From JAWKRB01 sp041389885 (GTDB taxonomy: Bacteria; Myxococcota_A; Polyangia; Polyangiales; Ga0077539), in assembly GCA_041389885.1 (NCBI GenBank), contig JAWKRB010000022.1:77514-141513 (forward strand): 64,000 nucleotides of DNA, written 5' to 3'. The notes under the pieces are model-generated. The model was not told where the DNA came from. It saw only the letters and a program-made list of their open reading frames with translations, and did not search any database. Shown one piece after another: positions 47,169-56,964 of this stretch. Position 1 is the stretch's first letter. Every line of letters begins with the position of its first letter. The position numbers and the translations under genes are program-made.

Positions 47169-47230
47169 CAGACGCTCGGCCAAGCATGGCACAGCGCGGC
47201 CGGGACCGCGGGTTGTGGTAGTCACGGGGG

Positions 47231-48622
47231 ATGTTTCGAGGGCGTGTTCGGCATGTGCATTTCGTCGGCGTCGGAGGGATCGGGATGTCGGGTCTGGCCG
47301 AGGTCCTGCTGGCCCTCGGGTACCAGGTCAGCGGCACCGACATGAAGGAGGGCGACACCACCCGGAGGCTGGTCTCGCTCGGCGCGAAGGTCACCCTCGG
47401 GCACGACGGCGACCGCGTCGAGGGCGCCGACGTGGTGGTCTACTCGTCGGCGGTCTCGGCGACGAACCCTGAGCTCGTCGCGGCGCGGGCGCTGGGCGTG
47501 CCGGTCATCCCCCGCGCCGAGATGCTCGCCGAGCTGATGCGGCTCAAGTACGGCATCGCCATCGCCGGCTCGCACGGCAAGACCACCACCACCTCGCTGG
47601 TCTCGACGGTGCTCGCCGCGGCGGGCCTCGACCCCACCGTGGTCATCGGCGGCAAGCTCAACGCCATCGGCACCAACGCCAAGGCCGGCGCGGGAGAGCT
47701 CCTGGTCGCCGAGGCCGACGAGAGCGACGGGAGCTTTCTCAAGCTCTCGCCCACCATCGCCGTGGTGACCAACATCGACCCCGAGCACCTCGACTTCTAC
47801 GGCAGCCACGCCGCCATCATGGACGCCTTCGTCGAGTTCACGCAGCGCGTGCCCTTCTACGGCCTCGCGGTGATGTGCCTCGACCACCCGCACGTGCAGG
47901 CGATCCTCCCGCGCATCGATCGGCGCCACACGACCTACGGGATGATCCCGCAGGCCGACTACGTCGCGCGCGACGTCACCTTCGAGGGCACGCACACGAG
48001 CTTCTCGGTGCAACGCCGCGGCGAGAGCCTCGGGCGCTTCGACGTGCACCTGCCGGGCCGGCACAACGTGCTCAACTGCCTCGCGACGGTGGCGGTGGCC
48101 GACGAGCTCGACATCCCCAGGGCGATCACCCGCGACGCCCTGGCGAGCTTCGAGGGCGTGCAGCGGCGCTTCACCGTCGTGGGCGAGCACGACGGGGTGA
48201 CCTACGTCGACGACTACGGCCACCACCCCGCCGAGGTCGAGGCGACGCTGAGCGCGGCGCGGGCCGGCTTCCCCGCCCGGCGCATCGTGGTGGCGTTTCA
48301 GCCGCACCGATACAGCCGCACGCGCGACCTCTTCGTGCCCTTCACCCGCGCGTTCAACCTCTCGGATCACCTCATCGTCACCGAGGTCTACGCCGCGGGC
48401 GAGGCCCCGATCGAGGGCGTGTCGGGGGCGGTGCTCGCCGACGCGATCCGCGCGCACGGGCACAGGCACGTCGAGTTCGAGCCCGACAAGAAGCGCCTCG
48501 CCGACCGCATCGCCGAGGTCGCGCAGCCGGGCGACATCGTGATCGCCCTCGGCGCGGGTGACATCAACCGCTCCGTGCGCGAGCTGTGCCGCCGCGCGGA
48601 GGAGCGAGGGGCGTCGCGATGA
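47231..48622 (+). CDS. murC: UDP-N-acetylmuramate--L-alanine ligase MurC
   Basis: This enzyme adds the first amino acid of the peptidoglycan stem peptide in the cytosol. The 463-aa protein has FVGVGGIGMSG, the ATP loop GSHGKTTT (near 114), EADESDGSFL, the HNVLNCLA segment and FQPHRYSRT, and is complete. The ATG at 47231 is preceded by GGGGG. It lies outside a dcw cluster, which is unusual. The stop overlaps the EI24-like gene by 4 bp. Confidence 0.96.
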   Translation: MFRGRVRHVHFVGVGGIGMSGLAEVLLALGYQVSGTDMKEGDTTRRLVSLGAKVTLGHDGDRVEGADVVVYSSAVSATNPELVAARALGVPVIPRAEMLAELMRLKYGIAIAGSHGKTTTTSLVSTVLAAAGLDPTVVIGGKLNAIGTNAKAGAGELLVAEADESDGSFLKLSPTIAVVTNIDPEHLDFYGSHAAIMDAFVEFTQRVPFYGLAVMCLDHPHVQAILPRIDRRHTTYGMIPQADYVARDVTFEGTHTSFSVQRRGESLGRFDVHLPGRHNVLNCLATVAVADELDIPRAITRDALASFEGVQRRFTVVGEHDGVTYVDDYGHHPAEVEATLSAARAGFPARRIVVAFQPHRYSRTRDLFVPFTRAFNLSDHLIVTEVYAAGEAPIEGVSGAVLADAIRAHGHRHVEFEPDKKRLADRIAEVAQPGDIVIALGAGDINRSVRELCRRAEERGASR

Positions 48623-49371
48623 CCGCGGGCGAGGGGATCGAGCCTGAGCTCATGCCCTCCGCGAAGGGCTCGCTTCGCGGCCTGGCCTCGACCCTCAGCG
48701 GGATTCGCTTCGTGGTCTTTCGCCCGCGCTCGTGGGGCAAGGCCGCGGTGCCCGCCGCCGTCGCCTCGCTGCTCTTCGCGCTGCTCGCCGGGGGCGCGAC
48801 CCTCGCGGCGTGGCGCTCGACCGCGGGCCTCCGCGAGAGCGTGCCGGGCTACCTCGTGAGCGTGCTCCTGGTCGCGGTGGGCGTGGCGGTGGCGGGCGTG
48901 CTCGCGCTCTCGCTGGCGCAGCCGGTGTCGAGCGCGGCGCTCGATGACCTGTCGCGCATGAGGGAGGTCAGCATGGGCGGCGTCGCGCGCCAGGACGACG
49001 GCGCGTTCTGGCCCACGGCGTGGAGGAGCCTCCGGGTGACCACCGCGGGGCTGCTGGTGAGCGCGCCGGTCCTCGTCGCGCTGGCGCTGGTCAGCGTCTT
49101 CGTGCCGGCCGCGGCGGCGGTGACCGTGCCGCTGAAGTTCATCGTCTCGTCCCTGGTCATCGCCTGGGACCTCCTCGACTACCCCTTCGGGCTCCGCGGC
49201 ATGGGCGTGCGCGCGCGGCTGGGGTGGATGCGCTCGAACCTCGGCGCCGTGCTGCTCTTCGGCGCGTCGACGGGCGCGCTGCTGCTGATCCCGCTCGTGG
49301 GGCTCTTCGTGCTGCCGTGCGGGGTGGTCGCGGCGACCGAGCTCGTGGTGCGCGTCGAGCGCGAATCGTGA
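48619..49371 (+). CDS. EI24 / CysZ-like membrane protein
   Basis: This 250-aa integral membrane protein has four to six hydrophobic helices and a central soluble loop. FRPRSWGKAAVPAAV and WDLLDYPFGLRGMGVRARL match the EI24 (CysZ-like) family, whose members move sulfate or other ions or act in membrane quality control. It is co-translated with murC (ATGA overlap), so a role at the inner membrane near wall synthesis is possible. The substrate is not visible in the sequence. Confidence 0.75.
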   Translation: MTAGEGIEPELMPSAKGSLRGLASTLSGIRFVVFRPRSWGKAAVPAAVASLLFALLAGGATLAAWRSTAGLRESVPGYLVSVLLVAVGVAVAGVLALSLAQPVSSAALDDLSRMREVSMGGVARQDDGAFWPTAWRSLRVTTAGLLVSAPVLVALALVSVFVPAAAAVTVPLKFIVSSLVIAWDLLDYPFGLRGMGVRARLGWMRSNLGAVLLFGASTGALLLIPLVGLFVLPCGVVAATELVVRVERES

Positions 49372-49421
49372 TACCAGCGGTGCCGACGCGGGCGAGGCAC
49401 CGCCCCGACGGAGATGGACCG

Positions 49422-50444
49422 ATGAGCGCGACCGAACTGCCGATCCTCGATTTCGTCCTCACGAACTACAAGAACTTCAACGCGCGCGCGACGCGCGACG
49501 CGCTGCTGGCCTACTGGCGTCACGTCGAGCGCGGCGGAAAGATGTTCTGGGCCGTGGCCGGCGCGATGTCGTCGGCGCAGCTCGGCATCACGCTCGCGCC
49601 GGCGATCCGCGCGGGGCTCGTGCACGGACTCTCGGTCACGGGCGCGAACCTCGAGGAGTCGCTCTTCAGGCTCGTCGCGCACCACGGCTACAAGGACTTT
49701 CCCGAGTACCGCTACCTCACCAAGGACGACGACACCCGCATCCTCGAGCAGCGGATGCGCAGGGTGACCGACACCAGCATCCCTGAGGACGAGGCGTTTC
49801 GCGCGGTCGAGAAGCACATCGTCCCGATGTGGACCCGCGCGTCCGCCCAGGGCGCCCGGCGCTTCTGGCACGAGTACTTCTACGACCTCGTGACGGTGGT
49901 CGACCCGAGCGACTACGAGGGCGACCCCGAGGCGTGCTGGCTCCTCGCCGCGGCGCGGGCGAAGCTGCCCATCGTGGTGCCCGGCCACGAAGACTCGACC
50001 TTCGGGAACATCTTCGCGTCGTACGTGCGCCGCGAGGAGTGCTCGCCGTCGATCGTGAAGTCCGGCATCGAGTACATGGCCGCGCTCTACGACCAGTACA
50101 AGTCGCTCTCCGAGGGCGAGGGCGTGGGCTTCTTTCAGATCGGCGGCGGCATTGCGGGGGACTTTCCGATCTGCGTGGTCCCGTCGATCAAGTACGACCT
50201 GGAGGAGACCGCGAAGCCCTGGGCGTACTTCTGTCAGATCTCTGACTCGACGACCTCCTACGGCTCGTACTCCGGCGCCACGCCGAACGAGAAGATCACC
50301 TGGGACAAGCTCACCCGCGACACCCCGATGTTCGTGATCGAGTCCGACGCCACGGTGATCGTCCCCCTGCTCCTCCGCGCGCTGCTCGAGTGCAAGGCCA
50401 ACCCCGTCGCGGCCAACGCGCGCATCGCCGCCGCCGGGCTGTGA
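49422..50444 (+). CDS. Deoxyhypusine synthase-like protein
   Basis: This 340-aa protein has the whole deoxyhypusine synthase fold. Near the end, SGATPNEKITWDKL aligns with the SWGKI region of the eukaryotic enzyme, keeping the Lys that forms the enzyme-imine intermediate. The NAD-site Gly-rich stretch SVTGANLEESLF is also present. In eukaryotes this enzyme uses spermidine to modify eIF5A. Bacteria lack eIF5A, so the substrate here is different, perhaps a polyamine such as homospermidine. GGAG lies before the ATG at 49422. It is flanked by an EI24-like gene and a response regulator, which gives no clear clue. Confidence 0.8.
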   Translation: MSATELPILDFVLTNYKNFNARATRDALLAYWRHVERGGKMFWAVAGAMSSAQLGITLAPAIRAGLVHGLSVTGANLEESLFRLVAHHGYKDFPEYRYLTKDDDTRILEQRMRRVTDTSIPEDEAFRAVEKHIVPMWTRASAQGARRFWHEYFYDLVTVVDPSDYEGDPEACWLLAAARAKLPIVVPGHEDSTFGNIFASYVRREECSPSIVKSGIEYMAALYDQYKSLSEGEGVGFFQIGGGIAGDFPICVVPSIKYDLEETAKPWAYFCQISDSTTSYGSYSGATPNEKITWDKLTRDTPMFVIESDATVIVPLLLRALLECKANPVAANARIAAAGL

Positions 50445-50478
50445 GCCGCCGCGCCGCATCGGCTCGGGGCGTCTCGAC

Positions 50479-51087
50479 ATGAGCTCCGCGCCGCACCGCC
50501 TTCGCGTGCTGGTGATCGACGACGACGCCGCCATCGGGGAGCTCCTCGAGGCCATGCTCACGCGAGACGGCTTCGACGTGACGGTGGTCTCAGACCCTCT
50601 CCGCGCCGAGGCCGCGCTGCGCGCCGAGAAGGTGCACCTCGTGCTCCTCGACCTGATGATGCCTCGGCAAGACGGCATCGAGACCCTCCGACAGCTCCGC
50701 CGCATCGACCGCGACCTCGCGGTGATCGTCGTCACGGGATACCCCTCCCTTGAGACCGCCGTAGACGCGATGAAGCTCGAGGCGATGGACTACCTGCGCA
50801 AGCCCTTCTCGATCGAGGAGCTCCGCGCGGTCATCGAGCGAACGCTGCAGAAGAAGGGGCTGACGCGAACGCCCGAGGAGCAGCTCTACCGCGCCATCGG
50901 CGACACCGTGCGCCGACTGCGGCACGAGCGCTCGCTCACGCTGAAGCAGCTCGCAGAGCGGGCGGGGCTGTCGACCTCGCTGATTTCGCAGATCGAGCGG
51001 GCCGAGTCGTCGCCCAGCGTCTCTTCGCTCTATCGCCTCGCGGTCGCCCTCGAAACGAGGGTGCAGGATCTCTTCGGCGAGTTTTGA
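50479..51087 (+). CDS. Response regulator with XRE-type helix-turn-helix
   Basis: This 202-aa protein has a receiver domain (about 8-125) with VIDDD, LLDLMMP (phosphorylated Asp in LLDL), the Thr/Ser in VVTGY and the KPF Lys. A linker leads to a C-terminal XRE/Cro-type HTH (LKQLAERAGLSTSLISQIERAESSPSVSSLYRL). Receiver-XRE fusions are less common than receiver-LuxR, -OmpR or -Fis. No histidine kinase is adjacent, so the phosphodonor is unknown. It lies 9 bp before a hypothetical gene and is probably transcribed with it. Confidence 0.85.
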   Translation: MSSAPHRLRVLVIDDDAAIGELLEAMLTRDGFDVTVVSDPLRAEAALRAEKVHLVLLDLMMPRQDGIETLRQLRRIDRDLAVIVVTGYPSLETAVDAMKLEAMDYLRKPFSIEELRAVIERTLQKKGLTRTPEEQLYRAIGDTVRRLRHERSLTLKQLAERAGLSTSLISQIERAESSPSVSSLYRLAVALETRVQDLFGEF

Positions 51088-51096
51088 GGACCTATC

Positions 51097-51837
51097 GTGG
51101 TTGCGCCCGGGAGGGCATCGCGCGAGCATGGTCCCGTGGCGGAGGCGAAAACACGACGAACCCGCAACCGGCTGCCGCGAACCGATCGCGGCGAGGTAGA
51201 CCTCCTGGCGGTCGACCACGACCTGGCGGCGCTCCTGGCGCCGCGTCGGCGCCGCGCGCGTGAGGTCGCCATCGAGCGCTCTCCGCCGGAGGCGCCCGCG
51301 AGCGCGGGCCGAGCGGGCGAGCACGGCCTGGCCGAGCCGGGGCCCATGAGCATCGTCCCGCCGTTGACCCTGGCGTCGCTGCCGCCTCCCATGGAGGTGT
51401 ACACGCCGCCGTCGTCGCTGGAGTCGTTCGTGCGCGACCTCGCTGGTCAGGACGGCCTGCGCGAGCCGTCGATCTCGCCGCCTGCCCTTCCCGAGGCGGC
51501 AGAGGACCCGGCCCTGGCGCTCCCCCGGCTCAGCCTCGCGCCGCTCCCGGTCGAGCCGCCTCGCGAAGACGAAGGGAACGTGAAGGTTGTGCCCGCGGCG
51601 ATGCCCAGCCTCGCGCCCGAGGCCCTGGAGCTCGACCTGTCGGTGCTGGGGCCGTCGGAGGATCCGCTGCCGCCGTCGGAGCACTCCGGGGTGCGTAGCG
51701 GGATCATCGAGGAGATCGACGCCGAGGCCGTCGAGGAGCTCGACGCGATGGAGCTCGATGACGTGGGGGGCGCGCACGAGGGCGGTTCCAGGGGGGCTCC
51801 GCCGTTGCTGCCTCCGCGGCTCCGCAGCGCGCGCTGA
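51097..51837 (+). CDS. Low-complexity hypothetical protein (246 aa)
   Basis: This protein is disordered-looking, rich in Pro, Ala, Glu and Leu, with a basic N-terminal third and an acidic C-terminal third (IIEEIDAEAVEELDAMELDD). It has no domain I recognise. The GTG at 51097 follows GAGGA seven bases upstream; a GTG at 51136 is an alternative. It is likely co-transcribed with the response regulator. Confidence 0.5.
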   Translation: MVAPGRASREHGPVAEAKTRRTRNRLPRTDRGEVDLLAVDHDLAALLAPRRRRAREVAIERSPPEAPASAGRAGEHGLAEPGPMSIVPPLTLASLPPPMEVYTPPSSLESFVRDLAGQDGLREPSISPPALPEAAEDPALALPRLSLAPLPVEPPREDEGNVKVVPAAMPSLAPEALELDLSVLGPSEDPLPPSEHSGVRSGIIEEIDAEAVEELDAMELDDVGGAHEGGSRGAPPLLPPRLRSAR

Positions 51838-51848
51838 GTCGAGGGAGC

Positions 51849-51878
51849 GCCGCCGCGCCGCGTGACGGGCGCGGCGGC
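51849..51878. terminator. Bidirectional terminator hairpin
   Basis: GCCGCCGCGCC (51849-51859) and GGCGCGGCGGC (51868-51878) form a perfect 11-bp stem with an 8-nt loop between two convergent genes. The stem is all G/C with no U-tract, so it could be a bidirectional terminator. Confidence 0.65.
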
Positions 51879-51886
51879 GAAGGGGC

Positions 51887-52804
51887 TCAGAACCAGAACA
51901 TTCCGCCGAACTGACCGCTCATGCCCATGGAGGCGTTGGAGGTCTGGGTGCGGGAGCCCTGGACCCGCGAGAACTCGGGGTTGCTCTCGGCGTCGGAGTC
52001 GACGCGCCCTCGGATGAAGCCGCGCACGTCGAAGAACAGCGCGAAGCTGCGAGAGAGCTGCCACTCGGCGCCGACGCCAGCGTAGCCGCCGAGGTACATG
52101 TAACCCGCCTGGTCCATACCCCGGGCCCGCGCGTGGTCGACGTCGTACTGCACGCTCGCGAACGAGAGGCCGGCGCCGAACAGGCCGTAGACCTGAAAGC
52201 GGTTCTGCGGGTTGAAGTACACCACCCCGCCGAAGGTCATCGGGACCTCCGCGCGGCGGTCGCCGTTGTAGTCGGTCCCGAACATCCCCGCGAGGGTGAG
52301 CTCCGAGGCGATGTAGGGATTGTGCCGGTAGCGCATCATCACGCCCGCGCCGCCCACCGCCGGCCGGTTGTGGCCGCCGTCACCCCCACCCAGGAACAAC
52401 CCCGAAGCATAGGCCCCGAGCCCGAACTGCTGGCGCTGCGGAGCGGCCGGCGCGGCCACCGGCTGGGGCTGCAGGTACGTCGTCGTGTAGACCACGGGCG
52501 CCTGCCGGTAGACCACCACCTGCTGCGGCGGGGGCTGCACGTAGACCGTCGGCGGCACGAAGGTCGCCCCGGCTTGAATCTCCAGCCCCGGCGCCTGCAC
52601 GACGGCGGCGGGCGGAGGAGGGGGTGGAGGGGGCGGAGGGGGTCCGCGCCGAGGACCTCCGATGACCACGCCGCCAGACACGCCGGCGCCGATCTGGAGG
52701 CCCGCGCAGAGCCAGGAGCCCGGAGGGCAGTCCTGCGCGCTTGCGAGGGAGGTTGCGAGGAGGGTGGCAGAGGCGAGGACGGTGGAGAGTGCGATCTTCT
52801 TCAT
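51887..52804 (-). CDS. Outer-membrane beta-barrel protein
   Basis: This 305-aa protein has a cleavable signal peptide (LASAQ) and a Cys pair. A run of ten or more prolines and a Tyr/Gln/Pro-rich passenger segment follow. A C-terminal beta-barrel (about 130-305) alternates hydrophobic and polar residues (YIASELTLAGMFG, FQVYGLFGAGLSFASV) and ends in Phe, the outer-membrane insertion signal. It resembles OmpA-type porin-like barrels without a clear OmpA peptidoglycan domain. AAAGGAG precedes the ATG. A TCACAC-GGG-GTGTGA inverted repeat lies 146 bp upstream. Confidence 0.75.
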   Translation of the reverse strand: MKKIALSTVLASATLLATSLASAQDCPPGSWLCAGLQIGAGVSGGVVIGGPRRGPPPPPPPPPPPAAVVQAPGLEIQAGATFVPPTVYVQPPPQQVVVYRQAPVVYTTTYLQPQPVAAPAAPQRQQFGLGAYASGLFLGGGDGGHNRPAVGGAGVMMRYRHNPYIASELTLAGMFGTDYNGDRRAEVPMTFGGVVYFNPQNRFQVYGLFGAGLSFASVQYDVDHARARGMDQAGYMYLGGYAGVGAEWQLSRSFALFFDVRGFIRGRVDSDAESNPEFSRVQGSRTQTSNASMGMSGQFGGMFWF

Positions 52805-52949
52805 GGCCCACAGACTCCTTTCAAGGAGTGTCGTCCAGAGTGTTGTGCAATCACGGTGCCACGAGGAGACGTGGGGAGCTGCCGCTGGATTCTACGGTGT
52901 TTCAAGGGTTCGCGCCGCGTGATTCCAGCGCGGGGCGGGCGAGGGGTGC

Positions 52950-52964
52950 TCACACGGGGTGTGA
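52950..52964. promoter_or_regulatory. Inverted repeat upstream of the outer-membrane gene
   Basis: TCACAC-GGG-GTGTGA is a perfect 6-3-6 inverted repeat about 146 bp before the ATG of the barrel gene. The half-sites are in the reverse order of a CRP site, so it is an operator candidate for another factor. Confidence 0.35.
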
Positions 52965-53005
52965 TGGGCTGTGAAGCCAGGTTCACGCGTCGCGGGAGGC
53001 CGCGC

Positions 53006-55733
53006 TCACCGCACGAGGATGAATCCGCGGGTCAGCGCCACCGAGACGATCCCGTCGCCCTGCCCCGCCGAAATCTGCAGTCCGTAGTACCCGCGGCAGC
53101 CCAGCCCGCGGCCGCCGTCGACGGAGCCCTCGCAGGTGGACTCGTTGTTCATCAAGATCCCGTAGCGGCAACGCGCCCGCGCGGAGGTCCCGCCGCCGAT
53201 GTCATAGACGTTGATCCCGTTGCGCTGGCAGCCGTAACCGCCGGGGTACCCGAGCGCCGCGAAGTCGGCGGGCGAGCGGTTGAAGGCCCGCTCTCCGCCC
53301 GCGAAGACCTCGCGCGCCGAGCCCGCCGAGACGCTCTCGTTGAGGCACCCGGTGAGGGCGCCGAGGCAGAACCGCATCGACGTGAACCCCAGGGAGTTGA
53401 ACGCCGGGGACTTCACGTCGAGGTTCGTCGCCGGGTTGACCACGGTGGGGTTCACCGTGGCGGTGTTGGTCCAAGCCGCGGCGTCGTAGCCGAAGGTGGT
53501 GCCCGAGCTCGCGGTCATCAGCACCAGGGTCCAGCCGCCCCCGCTCGAGGCCATGTCGCAGTAGACCTGAAAGGGCGCCGCGCCGCCGACGCCGTCGGGG
53601 TCGATGGTGTAGACGCCGCTCGCCGACGAGGGGTTCGCGTCTCGAATCGCGAGGCAGCTCCGAGCGCGTTGCACGCGCCGCCGAAGCACCCTGCGCCGCG
53701 AGGCATCCCCGGCCGCACGCGCCGCAGTGGGCGGTGGAGCTCTGGGTGTCGACCTCGCACCCGTTGGAGGCGTCGCCGTCGCAGTCGCCCCGCCCGGCGT
53801 TGCAGGCCGCGACCGTGCAGCGCCCCGCCACGCACGCGCCGCTGCCGTTGGCAGGCGCGCAGATCGCGCCGCAGGCGCCGCAGTGGGAGGCGCTCGTGAG
53901 GGTGTTCACCTCGCAGCCGTTCGCCGGGTTGCCGTCGCAGTTCGCGGAGCCCGCGTTGCAGGCTCCGACGCCGCAGACGCCCGCGACGCACGCGCCGCTC
54001 GCGCTCGCCGGCGCGCAGGCTCGACCGCAGGCGCCGCAGCTCGCGAGGCTGGTGCGGGTGTCGGTCTCGCAGCCGTTCATCGCGACGCCGTCGCAGTCCG
54101 CGAAGCCCGCCGCGCAGCTCGCGACCGCGCAGCGCCCCGCGTCGCAGCTCGCGGTGGCGTTGGGGAGCGTGCAGGTCGCGCCGCAGGCGCCGCAGTGCGC
54201 GAGGGCGGTGTTGACGTCGGTCTCGCAGCCGTTGGTCGCGTCGCCGTCGCAGTCGCCGCGCCCGGCGTTGCAGGTCGCGACGGCGCAGACCCCGGCGCGG
54301 CAGGTCGCGCTCCCGCCCGAGACCGCGCACGCGTTTCGGCACGCGCCGCAGTGCGAGGGCGACACGCGGGTGTCGGTCTCGCAGCCGTTGGCGGCGTCGC
54401 CGTCGCAGTCGGCGAAGCCCGCCGCGCAGGTGAGCACGCGGCACACGCCGCCGGAGCACGCCGCGGTCGCGACGTTCGCGGTGGCGCACGATCGCCCGCA
54501 GCTTCCGCAGTTCGCCGTGCTCCCCGCGAGCTCGACCTCGCAGCCGTTGCTGCGGTCTCCGTCGCACTCGCCGTAGCCCGCGACGCAGGTCGCCACGCAG
54601 GCGCCCGACACGCAGCTCGGCACGGTGTTCGGCGCCGCGGCGCAGCTCGACCCGCAGGCGCCGCAGCTCGAGGTCGCGCTGCGCAGGTCGGTCTCGCAGC
54701 CGTTCGACGCGTTGCCGTCGCAGTCTCCGTAGCCCGCGGCGCAGGCGGCGATCCCGCACACGCCGCCGGCGCAGGCCGCGGTCGCGTTGGGCAGCGAGCA
54801 CGCGCGGGCGCAGGCGCCGCAGTGCTGGTCGCTGGTGCGGGTGTCGACCTCGCAGCCGTTCGAGGGGTCGCCGTCGCAGTCGGAGAAGCCGGGGGAGCAG
54901 GTGTACGAGCAGCGACCGCCCGCGCACTCCACCGCGCTGTTCGCCCGCGGCGCGCAGGCCGAGCCGCAGGCGCCGCAGTGCTCGACGGAGGTCTGCGTGT
55001 TCGTCTCGCAGCCGTTCATCGCGCTCATGTCGCAGTCGGCGTAGGCGCCGTTGCAGCGGTCGACCGCGCAGGTGCCGTTGACGCACGCGGGCGCGCCGTT
55101 CGCGACGGCGCACACCGATCCGCAGGCGCCGCAGTGGGCCGCGTTCGCCTGCGGATCGACGCAGCTGCCGCCGCAGCAGACCTGCCCGGCGGGGCAGGCG
55201 CGGGCCATGTTGCAGCCGAGGGCGCAGAGGTTGCCCACGCAGAGGCTCCCGGCCGGGCAGTGGTCGTCGACGAGGCAGTCGACGCAGCTCCGCGTCGCGG
55301 TGTCGCAGCGCCGGGGCGCCGAGGCCGTGCCTCCGTCGGGCGCGCCGGGCGGAGGCGCGCAGTCGCTGTCGGTGTCGCAGCCGGCGGCGCAGGTCTGGGT
55401 CATCGCGTCGCAGTAGAAGCCCGAGGCGCAGGTGTCGCGGCTGGTCACGCAGCCGACGCAGCGACCCGACGCCGCGTCGCAGGTCGGGGTCATCGCCATC
55501 GACGCGCAGTCGTTGTCGCTCCGGCAGCCGCTGGGCACGTCCGGCGCCGCGGGCGCGTCGACCGCGTCGGCCTCGACGACGTCGGGCGCGTCCATCGTCG
55601 ACGTCGCGATGTCGGCGGCGACATCGACCGCGTCGAGGCGAGGCGCGGCGTCTGCGGGCACGCCGCCGACGACCGAGTTCGACGCGCATCCCGTGAGCGC
55701 GACAAGTGCCAGGCGGAGCAGAGTTCGCGGCAT
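53006..55733 (-). CDS. Cysteine-repeat lipoprotein with fibrinogen-like C-terminus, frameshifted twice
   Basis: The gene begins at an ATG with GGAGGAGG upstream and encodes a lipoprotein (LTGC). A tether of about 60 residues with D-V-A-A repeats follows, then a set of varied cysteine modules. Nine tandem repeats of about 51 aa come next, each with DCDGDxxNGCE, HCGACGxxC and CxxGxC. The last ~215 residues form a fibrinogen-C-like domain (DANPSSASGVYTID, FQVYCDM, GGGWTLVLM). Clean reading needs one extra G near 53689-53691 and another near 53658-53662 (plus-strand CCC and CC). Restored, the protein would be about 909 aa. The repeats resemble Stig1-type disulfide modules; the fibrinogen-like domain suggests binding of sugars or proteins. 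Confidence 0.75.
53720..55130 (-). repeat. Nine tandem ~153-bp repeats encoding cysteine modules
   Basis: About nine tandem units of roughly 153 bp encode the ~51-aa cysteine modules. The copies differ by 20-40% in the encoded protein, but the Cys, NGCE and DCDG positions are constant. Confidence 0.8.
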
Positions 55734-55785
55734 CGAAGAACCTCCTCCGGCGTTGTACCTCAAACGCCCTCCCCGCCGCGCGCCG

Positions 55786-56895
55786 TCAGGCCCCGAGGAG
55801 CGCGTCGTAGTGCGCCATCGTCGCCGCGGCCATCGCCTCCACGCTGAAGCGAGACACGGCGGTCTCTCGCGCCGCCGAGCGCATCGCCGCCGCGCGCTCG
55901 AGGGGGAGGGCGCGCGCCCGTCGGATCGCCCCGGCGATCGCCGCGGGCGACGCCGGACCGAGAACCAGCCCGTCGACCCCGTCGCGAACGACCTCGTCGG
56001 CGTTTGCGCCCGCGCTCACCGCGACCAGGGCGCCGCAGGACATCGCCTCGATCACCGCGTTCGAGAGACCCTCGTAGTCCGAGGGGACGAAGACCACGTC
56101 GCTCGCCGCGAGGAGCTCGGCGATGTCGTCGATCACGCCGGGCAGCACGACCCTCGCGCGCGTCGACGCCGCGGCGAGGCGCCGCACCTCCCGCACGTAC
56201 CCGCCGTCGAGGCCCGCGTCTCCTGGCAGCACCGCGGTGATCCGGTCGTCGCCCCCCGCCGCCGACAGGGCCTCGAGGAACCACGCCTGGTTCTTCTCCT
56301 TCGAGAGGCGGCCAGGGAGCGTCCACAGCGTGCCCTCTTCGGCGCCCCAGCGCGCGCGGATCTCCTTGCGCCGCAAGGGGTTGATCGGCCTGAAGCGGTC
56401 TCTCCGCACGCCGTTCTCGATCACCCGGATGCGCGCCGGCGGCACCGCGGCGTCTCGGGCCAGCGCGTCTCGAATCCCGCGTGAGTTCACCACCCACGAG
56501 CGCACCAGCGGCTGGGTGAGCCGCTCGGAGAGTCGCGTCGCGAGGGGGAGCGCGGGGCAGCGCACCGAGGCCACCACCGTCTCGACCCCAGCGAGGCGCG
56601 CGGCGAGGCGGCCGTGGAGGTTCTCGGGGTCCATGAAGGTGTGCAGGATGTCGGGCTGAAGCTCGCGCAGGGCTCGCACGAGGCGGGCGAAGCCCAGCGG
56701 GGTCCAGGGCCCAGGGAGCGCGAGCTCGATGGGCTGCACGGGCAAGGCGAGGGCGCGCTCGCCGCCCACGCGACGCACGATCACCGCGGGCTCGTAGCGG
56801 CTGCGGTCGAGGCCGTGCACGAGCTCCGCGAGCTGCCGCTCGGCGCCCCCGCGGGCGAGGGACCAGATGAGGTACGCGACGCGGCGAGGCGGCAT
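55786..56895 (-). CDS. Glycosyltransferase, family 4
   Basis: This 369-aa GT-B enzyme has an N-terminal acceptor-binding half (LIWSLARGGAERQLAEL, typical of GT4). Its C-terminal donor-binding half has VFVPSDYEGLSNAVIEAMSCG (the E-x7-E motif) and the DGLVLGP segment. It would move a hexose from an NDP-sugar to a lipid or polysaccharide acceptor. The ATG at 56895 is set by the hydrophobic start VAYLIWSLARGG. The Shine-Dalgarno is not obvious. It is divergent from the M1 peptidase gene. Confidence 0.85.
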   Translation of the reverse strand: MPPRRVAYLIWSLARGGAERQLAELVHGLDRSRYEPAVIVRRVGGERALALPVQPIELALPGPWTPLGFARLVRALRELQPDILHTFMDPENLHGRLAARLAGVETVVASVRCPALPLATRLSERLTQPLVRSWVVNSRGIRDALARDAAVPPARIRVIENGVRRDRFRPINPLRRKEIRARWGAEEGTLWTLPGRLSKEKNQAWFLEALSAAGGDDRITAVLPGDAGLDGGYVREVRRLAAASTRARVVLPGVIDDIAELLAASDVVFVPSDYEGLSNAVIEAMSCGALVAVSAGANADEVVRDGVDGLVLGPASPAAIAGAIRRARALPLERAAAMRSAARETAVSRFSVEAMAAATMAHYDALLGA

Positions 56896-56964
56896 CGGCG
56901 GGACGCTACCGCACCCTCGGGGGCCTCGTTGACCGGATGCGCCGAGCGACTCCACCATCGCGCG

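Noticed and set aside
52950..52964. TCACAC-GGG-GTGTGA as a CRP site
   Set aside because: CRP sites are TGTGA-N6-TCACA; here the half-sites are in the opposite order. Kept only as a generic inverted repeat.
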